NCBI GenBank assembly: GCA_022925895.1
Contig: JAKSYS010000360.1
Location: 1-61,572, forward strand
Length of the DNA: 61,572 nt
Direction of reading: 5' to 3'
DNA from: Fragilaria crotonensis
Lineage: Eukaryota > Bacillariophyta > Fragilariophyceae > Fragilariales > Fragilariaceae
Made by a program: the position numbers and the translations under genes. Under the pieces are notes generated by a model. It saw only the letters and a list, made by a program, of their open reading frames with translations. It was not told the origin of the DNA and did not search any database. Of this stretch, positions 24,090-35,208 are shown piece after piece (the first letter of the stretch is position 1; the number at the start of each line of letters is the position of its first letter).

Positions 24090-26630
24090 GCTTTACTATA
24101 ATGATGCAAGTGTTGGAATTGTGTTCAGTGTGATGTCGTATCAGTTGGAAGGGGGGCGATGCAAGCAACGGAGGAAAGAGTACAGTGTAAATTGAGTTGA
24201 CCATTGGCAGTTATCGACACTGGCACTGGAGTACTGTCGTATGCTCTGGTAGACAAGCATCCACCACCTAAAATCATGAACGTGGGTTGTTGATTGTTAG
24301 TGTGCGAAAGTGCAGACACACCGACAACAACCGACGCAAGTGGTAGGACGAACGTCGAACTCCAGATGGAGATAATTTCTAACAGATTGGCTACCGCCCT
24401 TCACTTGTGGCGGAAATATAATCACGTGCCTCCACTATCATCATCTTCAGATGGCGGGTGCAGGCCATGTTCGATTTATTAGACCTATGAAGGTTCAATG
24501 CCTTTTCCTGCTTTGTGGCTGTGACATGCATGCCTCTAGTATCAACATTGTGAACCATTGACCAGGAGTGGCACTTAGTCAGACCTCAAGCATAGCTGAG
24601 GGTTGACGATTGGTCCAGATCAACAGATATTGTTAGGGTTCTAGCAGAACAGGCAGGTGCATTTGACCACCATCATTGATGGAACAAACTGCCTGTAAGT
24701 CAGATGAGGACCTGCTTTCTGGCCTAGTATCAGTCAAAGGTACTTGTTATCCGGGAAACAGACTGGTGAGGAATGCCCCGGGCACTGGAGACAACACACA
24801 AGTATGAATTTGATGCACTTCTCATGATGACCAGGTGCATGATTTTGAACACATGATTGGGAACACAGCAGGCACTGGCCCTCCTGTGACCATGATTTCT
24901 GGTGCTGTATGGCAAGATTCTTGAACTTGTAGTAGCAAATACATCATATGTAGAATGACAACTCCAACATCATTTCCTCTTGGAGATAGCAACCATTTGA
25001 GGACACTGATGGGGAATGCTGCCGCAGCCATGCATGATGAATGACAACAGTAGTACAGCAATGATGATGCATGTACATGTTGCCACCACATAGTAAGACA
25101 CAGCAACTAGTAGTAGTCTGAAGAAGAAAGATATAAATTGACACGCCAAGACATGGTACACTGAGTCTAAGGATTATCATCATTTGAGCATCTTGATCTA
25201 GAACCGTGCTGGCCTGCTGAAGATTCACTTGTGACATCGATTCTAGGATGGCACGTCCTCAACATGACAGGTCTAAGGATCGCGTGTTGCACAAAACAGC
25301 AGGTGGCTTACTTGGTGGATGCATCAGCACTGAAAAGCCTTCATCAATACCAGCAGGATTGTTTTACCATGTGAAGGCCGTTCACGGCGCCAACAAGGTT
25401 GACATGCAGTGCTTTGACTTCATGATGGAAGAAGTGCGGCTTCTGCACTGGAGGATTCTGGTTCTCGAGGATCAAGCAAGGGTTGGTGTATGTGCAGGAG
25501 AATGTACTAGCTAGTAGTATGATGCAATTTCTTTTCCACACCAGTCCCCATCCCTTGTGGCATTGTTGACATGGGGGCTTCTTGTTAATCACAGAAGAAG
25601 TAATGGCAAGCTGGCCTACCGGTGCGTGTGCCTATACCAGTGAGATCCATGATGATCACGAGGATCAGTAGTATATTTTCCCCTGCTGGTGCCTCTATGG
25701 ATGACACTCAAGGGTCACACCAAACCTACTCAGTTTATTTTAAAATGTAAGGGCGGGTACAACTAACTAAGAAATATGGTAGGTAGACCTACTAAGTCTT
25801 AGGAAGTCGGAAATGCATGTTAAGGAGAACATGCTTTTATGACAAGAAGCAGTTACCTGTTACTGGAGTAACGAAGTATATCATGACAATCCCGTTGGCC
25901 AGCAGCATTTTGGTCTCCACCGGTAATAGTACATAGCTACTCTACTAGCTAACAGCTAATAGTAGAGCGTAGTTTTGCACACCTATATGCCTATATCTTC
26001 GGAATACCGGGTACCTGGTACTGTACTCCTTCGTCCGGAGTACAATTAGTACAACTATCATACTGGATCTCGAAGGCGTACTGTAAATGATTATCAATCG
26101 GAGGCCATGCATATTCAGAGTACTACAGTATACAGTAACGGTCACAAAATGGATCGCCAGTATTCTACCCAACATCTCTCAATAAACTGACAATTAGGTT
26201 CACGAAAACGAAGTCAATTCTGTTGGTAGAGTCGTCACTGCGGGAAGCTACTTCAGCTCAATTGTGCTTGTTGGACTGTTGATGTGCCATGGACTGCCGA
26301 AGACAGCGACAAACGCTCTGGAGCCCTCTACTATTAGAGTTCGAGAAAAGGTATCGAATAGTGGGCTGAACCCTATCGGTGTGGCCTCGCCAGTGAGTCT
26401 AACCTGAAACCAGTTGCAAACACAAACGTAGAATACACTTGCAGTTCTCGAATTCCTCGTAAGGATCAAGGGCGTCGACAAGTATATCGCTCCTTAAGCT
26501 TTAAAGGAGTACTACGACCACACAATCCAAGAACAAACGTCCCGTTCAGAGTTTCGAAAAGCTAAAGCATTACCAGACACATTCATAATTTCGACAGATC
26601 ACATGCATCACCCAAGATCTTGCATTTCAC
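24090..26630. other. 2.5-kb gene-free region, possibly old transposon debris
   Basis: I recognise no gene here. The stretch 24500-25600 is compositionally like the transposon debris at 33-36 kb and 54-56 kb, with an 88-codon frame at 25248-25514 (includes FYHVKAVHGANKVDMQCFDFMMEEV) of unknown origin. GTAC words cluster at 25920-26140. Confidence 0.4.
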
Positions 26631-27512
26631 TCAATGACCAGCTTTCAATGTGCGTACACTGTACAAAAGGGCCCTGACCTCGTCCAAACTGTGTTCAGAG
26701 TCCTTGACAGGCGTATGCTGGACGTCATCAACGAGCCGCAAGTCATGCTCTTGTTTGTCAATATCCTTTAGAGTGAGGCAGGGTTCGCGTGGCAAAGCAG
26801 GCTTGGGAGTGAACTCTTCTCCCGCACTGTTGAACTGCAGAAGCTCGTACAAGAGATCGTCATCTTGAGACAAGATTGTGCTGACACCCCTGGTCAGAAG
26901 CTGCACCCCGCGCGCAATGTACGATGTGCGGCGTTCCGATTCCGACAAGGAGACACGACATTGATCCAAGGAGTTTCGGACCTGACCCAGATCGTCCTTG
27001 AGGTTCCTGACGTTGCCCTTAACCTGCACCACCTCGTCGTGGGTTTGGTTCTGTCTATCGGCAAGGTCGTCCTGCTTCTTGCTCACTCCGAGGACTTCCT
27101 CCATCAGACTTTCCTTCAAGTTGATGACCGCTTTCCCAAGAGACGTGACAGCACGGCTGAAGACTGCGGTCGTCACCGGCAACAATCCCTTCGCGGCCTC
27201 AGGCAGGACATTGACAAGCACCATGTAGGACCCCCAACAGAATCCAGCACCTAGCACCAGTTGGACCACATAACCGGTAAACGATTTCCCGCCAGGTGAA
27301 TTGGTCACCTGATGGATAATGATGGGATTCTGCGACCTTCTATCGGAGCCCGACGGATGCTCTTGCACGGTCAAGAAGAACTGAGATCCCTTTTGGAGTG
27401 TGTAGAAGAACTTGTCAGGATTGCTGATCGCAAAGGCTCCCAGCCCCACCAGGGCCAGCTGGCCTAGAGGTAGGTGAACCGTTGCACCCTGTGCTGCTGT
27501 TCTTCCAATCAT
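26631..27512 (-). CDS. DUF1664-like membrane/coiled-coil protein
   Basis: Starting at the internal ATG 27512 (MIGRTAAQG), about 293 residues. A short hydrophobic segment (LPLGQLALVGLGAFAI) is followed by a second one (GYVVQLVLGAGFCWGSYMVLVNVLPE), then LLPVTTAVFSRAVTSLGKAV and a long coiled coil (residues about 130-210: KQDDLADRQNQTHDEVVQVKGNVRNLKDDLGQVRNSLDQCR). This order matches the DUF1664 family of plants and algae, whose function is not established. The C-terminal 80 residues show nothing recognisable. It shares a divergent 620-bp spacer with RRP42. Confidence 0.7.
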   Translation of the reverse strand: MIGRTAAQGATVHLPLGQLALVGLGAFAISNPDKFFYTLQKGSQFFLTVQEHPSGSDRRSQNPIIIHQVTNSPGGKSFTGYVVQLVLGAGFCWGSYMVLVNVLPEAAKGLLPVTTAVFSRAVTSLGKAVINLKESLMEEVLGVSKKQDDLADRQNQTHDEVVQVKGNVRNLKDDLGQVRNSLDQCRVSLSESERRTSYIARGVQLLTRGVSTILSQDDDLLYELLQFNSAGEEFTPKPALPREPCLTLKDIDKQEHDLRLVDDVQHTPVKDSEHSLDEVRALLYSVRTLKAGH

Positions 27513-28133
27513 CTTGGAGGATCTAGGTAGGGAAAGGAGGGGGTGTTTGTGCTCGAGTAGTATCCAAGCTTGCAATATCGTGATGGTGATTGGCTATCCC
27601 AGGGCCTCATTGATGGGTAGCGATAGTCCGATGAGTCCAATATTTCGTTTTGCACTTCAAGTGCCAGATGCCTGTACGGTACTGAAACCGCACGTACGTA
27701 TGATACGTCAAGTCTCCCATACACGTTTCGTACTTAATAAACATGATGGGATTCCTTCGTTTTGGCGACCGTCATAAAATGAACGACTGACTCAATGTAA
27801 TGGTTGTGTTTGTATAATTCGTGGAAAACAAGCTGTTTTCAAAAGCTGGTTTGACCACTTTTTGCAAATTATTCAGTTTGCACAAATCAACCCAAAAAAG
27901 GAGTTCGCATGGTGCTAGCCTACAGTCCACAGTCCACAGTACTCCTGGTAAGATACCAGATACGCAGTAGCACTACAGTCCGTACTCCATGCTACACCAG
28001 CTGCAATTCGATCGGAGTACAAGTATAAGTACGTACAGTAGCGCCAGGTGCACACTGGACCTTGGACCTGGAACGACACAAGCCAATCATCCCTGCGTAA
28101 CTGTAGTCGCAACAGAATCAAAAAGCATCCGAC
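27513..28133. other. Divergent promoter spacer
   Basis: 620 bp between the DUF1664-like and RRP42 genes. There is an imperfect palindromic patch (GGAAAACAAGCTGTTTTC, about 27822) but no gene. Confidence 0.45.
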
Positions 28134-29102
28134 ATGGCAGCCTCAGCAACGCCTGATCCACAATCAGAGCCGGCGTCGCGCGTCGTTAGCAACATACCCA
28201 CACGAGTAATACCTTCCCTCTCAATAGCAGAACAATACTACATTCTGGAGGGTTGTCGCGACAACTGTCGCCTGGATGGTCGAAGCCGCACGTCCCTCCG
28301 ATCATTCTCTCTCTTGACAAGCGACCCCCTTATCCTTTCACACGGTTCCAGCCGTATTCTCGCGGCGGCTTCAAAAACTGAAATACTGTGTTCCATCAAA
28401 GCAGAACTTGTGCACCCGAGTGTTGAAGCACCCGCCCTAGGAGTCGTTGAGATTCACGTCGACATTGGCTCCGACTACGGCGACTATCGGAAGCGGCGTT
28501 TGACAGAACAACAGTTGGAAGCGTCTCTTAATTTTCTTCTGAAAGAGAACCTTGTACCGCTTTCATCTCTATGTGTGGTTCCAGGCCACTATGTATGGCG
28601 GCTGTATTGTGATTTTGTCATCCTCAAGTATGAAGGCGGCTCCGTTGTCGACATTGCGTCGCGAGCACTGCGAGGAGCGCTGTTGCAAACCAAACTGCCG
28701 TACGTGGTTCCACATTCTAACAAGGGGCAGGCACAAGTTGATTTGTCTGTTGATGGTGATATTCAAAAGGCGCGTGGCGTTCTAGAAGAAAGTGATACTT
28801 GTCCAGTGATTGTGTCTGTCGCCATTTGCAAGTGCCCTCCGAACAGTACACCTGTGCTGGTTCAGGATACTACGCTGGAAGAAGAGTTGTGCGCGTCGTG
28901 CATTGTGTTACTTGCGGTTACCCCCTCTGGTGCGGTGGTTTCCATTCAGAACGTTAGGGGATCGCTCCCGCTTGGACTTTTACCTGAAGTTACTGCTGCC
29001 GCTGTTCAAGCCGCAAGTCACGTTTTTGCCGCCATGAATACTGCAACGGTGACCACTCCGCACCGGGAAACGTTGTTGCAGCCCCAATTTCTAATTCGCT
29101 AA
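28134..29102 (+). CDS. RRP42: Exosome subunit RRP42/EXOSC7 (RNase PH fold)
   Basis: RRP42 is one of six RNase PH-like ring subunits of the RNA exosome, acting in nuclear and cytoplasmic 3'-5' RNA decay. The single-exon 322-residue protein shows the family layout: SIAEQYYILEGCRDNCRLDGRSR, LSHGSSRILAAASKTEILCSIKAELV, ILKYEGGSVVDIASRALRGALLQTKLP and a second beta-sheet half, CIVLLAVTPSGAVVSIQNV. Length is close to the human protein. The eukaryotic ring subunits are catalytically dead, and no phosphate-site arginine cluster is obvious here. It converges on thymidine phosphorylase with only 35 bp between stops. Confidence 0.88.
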   Translation: MAASATPDPQSEPASRVVSNIPTRVIPSLSIAEQYYILEGCRDNCRLDGRSRTSLRSFSLLTSDPLILSHGSSRILAAASKTEILCSIKAELVHPSVEAPALGVVEIHVDIGSDYGDYRKRRLTEQQLEASLNFLLKENLVPLSSLCVVPGHYVWRLYCDFVILKYEGGSVVDIASRALRGALLQTKLPYVVPHSNKGQAQVDLSVDGDIQKARGVLEESDTCPVIVSVAICKCPPNSTPVLVQDTTLEEELCASCIVLLAVTPSGAVVSIQNVRGSLPLGLLPEVTAAAVQAASHVFAAMNTATVTTPHRETLLQPQFLIR

Positions 29103-29137
29103 AAATTCAAGAGCTTGTATTGCGTTTACAACCATGA

Positions 29138-30544
29138 CTAACGCAGGGTTACTGGCATTTCAAACTCCGTCATTCCATCTTTTGTGACAATGTGGCTGAT
29201 TGAGGCAGGAATGACAGGCGGTTCCTCCGAGTAAACAATTGCTCCTTCCACTTGCACTTTGACCCGTTGTAGCACGTCCTCCCCCAGACTGGTGTGCAAT
29301 GTCACAACAGTGTCTCCCTTTTCAACGTGTTCACCTACAACCTTGTACAACCACAGACCGGCAAGCGCATCAACATCGTCAGTAGCAATTCGACGCCCAG
29401 CTCCGAGTAAAACGCTAGCTTGTCCTATCACTAGAGCATTCATATCGGATACAAAACCACCGTGAGGAGCAACAATGTCGCATTGAAACGGAGCGGAGGG
29501 GTAGCATTCTGGGTTGTCAACGACGGAAGTGTCGCCTCCTTGTGCCTCAACCATGTCTCGAAATTTGCATAGGACGACGCCACTTTCTAATAAACGGCAC
29601 AGTTCCCCAACGATATCGTCCATTGGCCTGTGGTCTTGAGAGCCACTCTGCCTCACCATTTGAGCAGCCTCGCATAACACCAATTGTTTGAGGTTTGACG
29701 CAGTGTCACTGCTCCCTCCCTTCATCATGTCCAAACACTCCTTGATTTCCAACCAATTCCCAATACCGCGTCCAATCGGAACATCCATGCGGGACAACAC
29801 TGCCGTGGTCGGGTTAAGATTGTTCATTTCTGCTGTATGGATGAGCGAAATAGCCAATTCGTGAGCATCTTCTACAGTGGTTTGAAAGGACCCACGACCA
29901 TATTTGACGTCAAGGACGAGAGAATCTGGATTTTCTGCGATCTTCTTGGAAAGAATCGATGATGTTTGAAGCGGAATCGACGATACAGTTCCCGTCACAT
30001 CACGCAACGCATAGAGCTTGCGATCCGCCGGCACCATCCTCAGCGTTGTCGAAACAATGCTGCACCCAATATCTTGAACAATCTTCTGGAAGTTCTCCTC
30101 CGTTTGTTGCACCTTATAGCCAGGAATCGATTCAAGCTTGTCCAGGGTCCCACCAGTGTGGCCCAATCCTCGTCCAGCCATCATGGGAACCTGGATCCCG
30201 GCACAGGCCACGAGCGGGGCCAGAACGATTGAAATCTTGTCCCCGACCCCTCCGGAACTGTGCTTATCGACTTTGGGAACTGACGATGAAGGCCATTGCA
30301 ATTGAAGTCCCGAATGGACCATGCACTTTGTCAAGATTCCAGTTTCTTCCAGCGTCATGCCTCTCCAACATACTGCCATGAGCCAAGCCGACATTTGATA
30401 CTCTGGGATCGATCCAGCGCAATACGAGTTGATCCACCAACTAAGCTCGGCCTCCGTATGAGGTCGAAGGTTGTAGCGCTTAGTTTCAATCATCGATGCA
30501 GCCGATAATGTCATGGTGCAATGAATGTGATGTCGGGAGTGCAA
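29138..30544 (-). CDS. Thymidine/pyrimidine-nucleoside phosphorylase
   Basis: Cleaves thymidine or uridine with phosphate to base and (deoxy)ribose-1-phosphate in pyrimidine salvage. The single-exon frame (468 residues, with alternative starts at 30514 and 30493) shows the family signature: the alpha domain with MSAWLMAVCWRGMTLEET, the phosphate loop KHSSGGVGDKISI, MAGRGLGHTGGTLDKLESIPGY, DVTGTVSSIPLQTSSILSKK, DVKYGRGSF and a C-terminal PYNP-like domain. Typical length is 430-480. The presence of a complete gene with no frameshift contrasts with the left end of the window. No targeting peptide is evident, so the protein is probably cytosolic. Confidence 0.93.
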   Translation of the reverse strand: MHSRHHIHCTMTLSAASMIETKRYNLRPHTEAELSWWINSYCAGSIPEYQMSAWLMAVCWRGMTLEETGILTKCMVHSGLQLQWPSSSVPKVDKHSSGGVGDKISIVLAPLVACAGIQVPMMAGRGLGHTGGTLDKLESIPGYKVQQTEENFQKIVQDIGCSIVSTTLRMVPADRKLYALRDVTGTVSSIPLQTSSILSKKIAENPDSLVLDVKYGRGSFQTTVEDAHELAISLIHTAEMNNLNPTTAVLSRMDVPIGRGIGNWLEIKECLDMMKGGSSDTASNLKQLVLCEAAQMVRQSGSQDHRPMDDIVGELCRLLESGVVLCKFRDMVEAQGGDTSVVDNPECYPSAPFQCDIVAPHGGFVSDMNALVIGQASVLLGAGRRIATDDVDALAGLWLYKVVGEHVEKGDTVVTLHTSLGEDVLQRVKVQVEGAIVYSEEPPVIPASISHIVTKDGMTEFEMPVTLR

Positions 30545-30919
30545 TCGCCCCTCACGTCAAATAGATGTTCGTCACAATGCGGTGAGGCAACGCTGGGTCA
30601 AGCAATGCGATTGGCATGTTCTTGTACTACGTAGGATGTGATATGGTGATGTGCGTGATGTAGAGTTGTGCTGTTGTGCTCCAAAGATACTCAGAACTCG
30701 GACTAGCACACGGTACTCTACCGTAGTACTGAGTGCCTACATGGTACCGTCGGACGAAGATCCTCATACTTACGCCGGTGGAACTTGTTCTACGGTAGAA
30801 TTTATCAGTGCGTCTGGTACCATACAACTCTACCTACAACATATCTCTTGGCACGATTCTGTATTTGCGCTGTGTTCTCTTGTCATTCATGGTGTATATA
30901 CTCTAGCCTTGTTAGCATG
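30545..30919. other. Short spacer
   Basis: 375 bp of upstream region for thymidine phosphorylase, with several GTAC words (30710-30830) and no gene recognised. Confidence 0.45.
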
Positions 30920-31199
30920 TTCAACTTTGTTCCCCTCCCCTTTCCTCGTGGCTCCAACGAACCTCGTTTCGTGGCTCTCATCTTCTCGAGAGTCTCTTCC
31001 AATAGCTTATAAGATTTCATGCGGTCTTGTTCACTAGCAAACTCTTCATCTACTATTCGCGAGATGGCTTCGCTTCCCTTCTCTCGACACGAATCCATTA
31101 TCTGAGAATGGATCAATTCTCCATGACTGCTCACACCACGCACAACGGCATCACAAGTCTTGGCGATCTCAATGGTCCCAAGAATCGCGATAACCACGT
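30920..31199 (-). pseudogene. Orphan 3' fragment of the FUT8-like gene
   Basis: Translation gives VVIAILGTIEIAKTCDAVVRGVSSHGELIHSQIMDSCREKG...KLLEETLEKMRATKRGSLEP, a close paralogue of the last 85 residues of the gene at 2850-4133, with clear nucleotide similarity over about 250 bp including a few bases past the stop. Nothing upstream encodes the rest. It lies 27 bp from the stop of the UPF0489 gene. Confidence 0.8.
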
Positions 31200-31226
31200 T
31201 TTGCCAAGACATCGATCATAGAACCG

Positions 31227-32390
31227 CTAGCCCTCCCCCAAAGTTGAGCCTTCCCAATCACCGTAATCCTTCACGACTCGCAAGATACAGCGTTTCTCTT
31301 CACCACAAGCGATACCACAAAAGTGCACGTGGAGCCTTTGCAGCAAATCTTCCTGAATTTGCTCAACCAATTGTACGGGACAGAAGCCATCATTGGCACT
31401 TCGTGCGATAGTCACCAGAAATGGCAACGTACTTGCGCACTCTCGGATTTCCAGAATGACCTCATCGATTCGTCGCTGAATTTCGAAATACTCGGGAACA
31501 TCTGTTTCATGCGGCATGGCCATATGTGGCAAGGCCTCTATCGTCATGCTCGCGAGTTGATTTGCATTTTGGGCCGTATCCAGAATCTGACGAATCTGAT
31601 ACACTTGACTGTCCACCTCACCCTCACGACAGAGGAATCGACTGAGTGCTTGGCCTTGGTCTTGATTCGTCAATAACAGTTCGAACGCCTTGTGGAAGGA
31701 GCGTCGTTCGGTACGATAGTTCCCATGATGATTAGCGATCTGGAGGCCCTTGTTCGATATTGAAACAATCAGCGAGGAAAATTCGTGATTGACCAGTTGA
31801 AGATCGCGCAAAAACGGATTCTGACAAAGAAAATAATCCAGGCATAAATCCAACATCCAGGGAGTATTCACTTTTGCAATATCATGACCGACATTCTTAA
31901 CGCGAAGGTGAACGGTTTGCGAAAGTTGCAACCGGTTGGTTTCCACCACCACGTCATCATCCAGATAGTATGGATGGCGGTAGTCAACTCGCATTGTTTC
32001 GTCGTTCATGTCAAGAAACGATTGCAATGGCTGTCGTGAGATGACACCAACGCGAAAACGGGCTTCGCCAAGTGCGAATTGTTGACACAGTGGTCGCTTC
32101 ACCCAAACAATGTTCTCAAGTTTGGCGGCCAACACCAATGGCAGGATCCACTCCGCAATACCTGATGAGGTCTCATCCAGATGGTCATAGAGGGTCTTTT
32201 CAGAACCTCTGGGCGTGAAACACAGCTTTGCAGGCATTTCGTTGGGGCATGCCATGTCGGGATGTGAGTCGAAATGAACCAACGTCCAGGTTGACAACAG
32301 GAGTCGCTTGTCGTTTCGTAGCACGTAGTGAACATGCTCCAATGCATGCTGGTGCTGTTCAACGACAACCAGAGGGAGCGTCGTTGTCAT
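31227..32390 (-). CDS. UPF0489/C5orf22-like protein
   Basis: From the ATG at 32390 (MTTTLPLVVVEQHQHALEHVHY) the product is about 387 residues. Family hallmarks are present: an N-terminal E-H-H-like opening, the metal-ligand-like LVHFDSHPDMACP motif, DETSSGIAEWILPLVLAAKLENIVWVKRP and TPWMLDLCLDYFLCQNPF. The HFDSHPD and LDLCLDYF motifs resemble those of arginase/deacetylase-like metal hydrolases, but the family's reaction is not established. Upstream sequence in the same frame is open but unlike the family, so the shorter start is preferred. Confidence 0.78.
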   Translation of the reverse strand: MTTTLPLVVVEQHQHALEHVHYVLRNDKRLLLSTWTLVHFDSHPDMACPNEMPAKLCFTPRGSEKTLYDHLDETSSGIAEWILPLVLAAKLENIVWVKRPLCQQFALGEARFRVGVISRQPLQSFLDMNDETMRVDYRHPYYLDDDVVVETNRLQLSQTVHLRVKNVGHDIAKVNTPWMLDLCLDYFLCQNPFLRDLQLVNHEFSSLIVSISNKGLQIANHHGNYRTERRSFHKAFELLLTNQDQGQALSRFLCREGEVDSQVYQIRQILDTAQNANQLASMTIEALPHMAMPHETDVPEYFEIQRRIDEVILEIRECASTLPFLVTIARSANDGFCPVQLVEQIQEDLLQRLHVHFCGIACGEEKRCILRVVKDYGDWEGSTLGEG

Positions 32391-33250
32391 AATTGCATTT
32401 GCAGCTTGATTTAGACGGCCTGGCCTCTCTCGTGGTCTCGTGGAACGACAAAATGAACTGTCGTAACATCGTTTACCAGCTGTCAGTCCCAACGCAAAAA
32501 GTCGCTGATGGTCACTGTCGCTGTCGTCTACAGTATAACATACTGTACGCCGAACACACTGCAGAAGTATGCATACCAGGTAACATGAATGGCACGGAGT
32601 ACCGTGGACATACTGTAGTACCAGGTTCAATAGATTTTAGATACTAACAAAGTTTCCTTCGGATCCCTTCGTGATTGTTCGCCTTTGGAGTGTCCATTGA
32701 CTGTAATTTGATCCAAGTATCGAAGTCTCCAAGGGCTCGAACTAATCGACTTGTGATTCAACTTCGATCTCTGAGTTAGTAGAGGGACTCATCTTTCATC
32801 AACCTTTGAATTGAAGTTGCCGAAACTTTTTGGCCAAGTTCATAGGCCCAAGTTTCATATCCACCACGCATTCATGTTAAGTCAAGGGATTCCAAGATCC
32901 TGTCTCATGTGTATGCACATGCACACGCATCAATTCTTGGTGTGTCCCTTAGTTGCATTCTCCCATTCTCATGCAGCTGCTTATTTGCTCTCAACAGCAA
33001 TTGGTGTGTTCTTTCTTTGTGCTTCCACAGCAGTAGCTACGACCCAGCAAGCATTGAAAGCTTGGTTGCTGCAATGCAAGATTGACAAGGCAAGAATGAC
33101 AAGCCAACACATTCTTGATCATACTTTTGAAGAGGATGATGATGACGTTGCTGCTTTTTAGGAGCAGCAGCACTCAAATATATGTGCTCCTGTCAAAGTA
33201 AACAAATATGCGTCACAAAGCAGGCAATAGGCAGTAACAAGCAACAAGGT
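32391..33250. other. Spacer with degenerate sequence
   Basis: 860 bp. A 116-codon frame (32811-33161) with a hydrophobic segment (AAYLLSTAIGVFFLCAS) has no recognised homologue and is probably not a gene. Confidence 0.4.
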
Positions 33251-33251
33251 T

Positions 33252-34727
33252 TTGTTAATGCTGCCTATTGGATTGAAGTTCAAAATCAACCTCTTTTTTG
33301 ATGTTGAGCCATGGTCAACACTGTCCAAGGCTGTGTTGCATCCTTGCAAAAACGCCTTCATCAATGAAGTACTACGTTGTGCAAAGGACATCATGAACAT
33401 GAATCCTTTACCGACGAGGCCCAGTACTAAGTGGAATTGACTACAAATGGTGGAATGGCTGAAGCAAAATCCATTTTCAACTGCTGATTCTGATGTCAAA
33501 TTCCTGACAAATGAAGTCCTCAGGCTTCGCGGCGTTCCATTAAGATGGGCTCATGAACAAGAGGAGCAGCAACAGGCAAATGCTGAAAGAGGAGGAAGAG
33601 GTCACTGGTGCGGATGTCTGCCTTACCTTCAAATAGTTATGTGCTTAACCTGAGATGATGCAAAATGCCTTTTTCTAACCAGAAGAAAAGTGAGGTGGTC
33701 ATGAGCTGAGTTAGATGCCTGTAACTCTGTTACTACTAGCTAGGCAAGTGGATGACTAGCAGTGGCTCATGCTTGTGTTGCTTGCTTTGTCCTTTCCTCT
33801 TATTCTTTCACTCGCCTATACTGACACAAATATTCTTTTTGCTGACTTCAAACTGTTTTCAAACTTGTAGCTCAGCCATGGAATGCTGACTCAACTTTCA
33901 ACCCTGCAGTCCCAGCGTCCGACTGCCACAGTAACTATCAGACGGCTACTGCTTAATCATACGAGGTGGTTGCTGGCCTTAGTCCAGCAACACCTCAGAA
34001 GATCAAAGATGTGTTCACGTCAATGACTTCTGACCTTCTTCGAATCATCTCGCGCTGGGAAGAAAAGAGTGGACAGGGTGAAGGAGGGATGGATAGCAAA
34101 CAAGACCAAGAACAAGACCAAGACCAAGACCAAGACCAAGACCAAGACCAAGACCAAGACCAAGACCAAGACAAGAACAAGAACAAGAACAAGAACAAGA
34201 ACAAGAACAAGAACAAGAACAAGAACAAGAACAAGAACAAGAACAAGAACAAGAACAAGAACAAGAACTAGAACTAGAACTAGAACTAGAACTAGAACAA
34301 TGTCAGATGACATGATGTCAAGCAATGGCATCCTCATCCATAGCGTGAAACAAAGCAACTCCTTCTTGCTTTTGCTGCCGGTGCAGACATGGGCGGCCTT
34401 TCTAGGTGGAAGGTCAGCATCATATCTGCTTTGTTTCTGGGAAGTTGCAGATGCCCACCAGCTGTTGGTGTCATCCTTGCAGCGGCTGAGCAGTAACATG
34501 GCTGCAACTGATGCCTGCCTCTTCAGCACCAAGTGCTTGTCTGCTCCGAGGAGTAATTCATGCAGTGGCGGTACTTGCCATGGCCAACAGGGACTTTTCG
34601 CCACAGACGATGATGAAGGACGAGAAGAACGTTTGTTTGTCCCTCTCGTTAATTCCATCAAAGACCTTGCAGACTGTCAACGTGATATGCTGAATCCTCG
34701 TTCTGAGGATCAACATCATGAACGTTA
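33252..34727 (+). pseudogene. Remnant of a PIF/Harbinger accessory (Myb/SANT-like) ORF
   Basis: Three open pieces read like the DNA-binding partner protein of Harbinger elements: NEVLRCAKDIMNMNPLPTRPSTKWN (stop) LQMVEWLKQNPFSTADSDVKFLTNEVLRLRGVP at 33360-33560, SPATPQKIKDVFTSMTSDLLRIISRWEE near 33970, and AAFLGGRSASYLLCFWEVADAHQLLVSSLQRLSSNMAATDAC near 34390. A stop codon and a 200-bp hexanucleotide satellite break the frame. The reverse-strand transposase remnant at 35209-35592 supports the family call. Assigned by pattern memory, so the family is uncertain. Confidence 0.4.
34101..34297. repeat. Three-phase hexanucleotide satellite
   Basis: A run of (CAAGAC) passes into (CAAGAA) and then into (CTAGAA), each block homogeneous. 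It translates to Asp-Gln and Lys-Asn dipeptides in one direction and Val-Leu/Phe-Leu in others, so all long frames over it are artefacts. Confidence 0.95.
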
Positions 34728-35208
34728 ATTGGAAGGGCAAAGGCTTCGCTCCAAAAGAGAAGTACAACAAAAGCAAAGAAGTGTCGCAATCGTACTTTTG
34801 TTGAATGTCGAATGCAACTGCAGGAGGACCTCGCGTGCCAGTATTGAAAACACAATGCTGAATTGGGAAATGCAAGTGACGAGAGCAGTCAACAAATGTT
34901 GGAATTCTAGATAAGAGAAGGTCAACTCTTACTAGAGGACAAGATTTGACAGTTGTAATGTAGTAGTGATTGCAACAATGTGTACTAGTGATTTTGTTAA
35001 TCTTGTCGTACTTCTAGTATCCTTGTACTGCTATTGTCGCAAAGGTTGTGGTGTTGGCCCATTTTTGTAACTCCAATAGAGTCAATGTTGGAATGATGTG
35101 CTTCTCTTGGTAGTGCTTCCCCTTCGGTTTTGCTGTTGTACTCATATCACCGCTAGTATATGTTGCATTGACTTTCTGCGCCGCCTTATCATCAAAGTGA
35201 TGCCCTCG

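Noticed and set aside
25248-25514. 88-codon frame as a gene
   Set aside because: No recognised family, and surrounded by debris-like sequence; kept only as a note in the spacer entry.
34020-34661. Long frames of Val-Leu, Asp-Gln or Lys-Asn repeats
   Set aside because: Direct translations of the hexanucleotide satellite.
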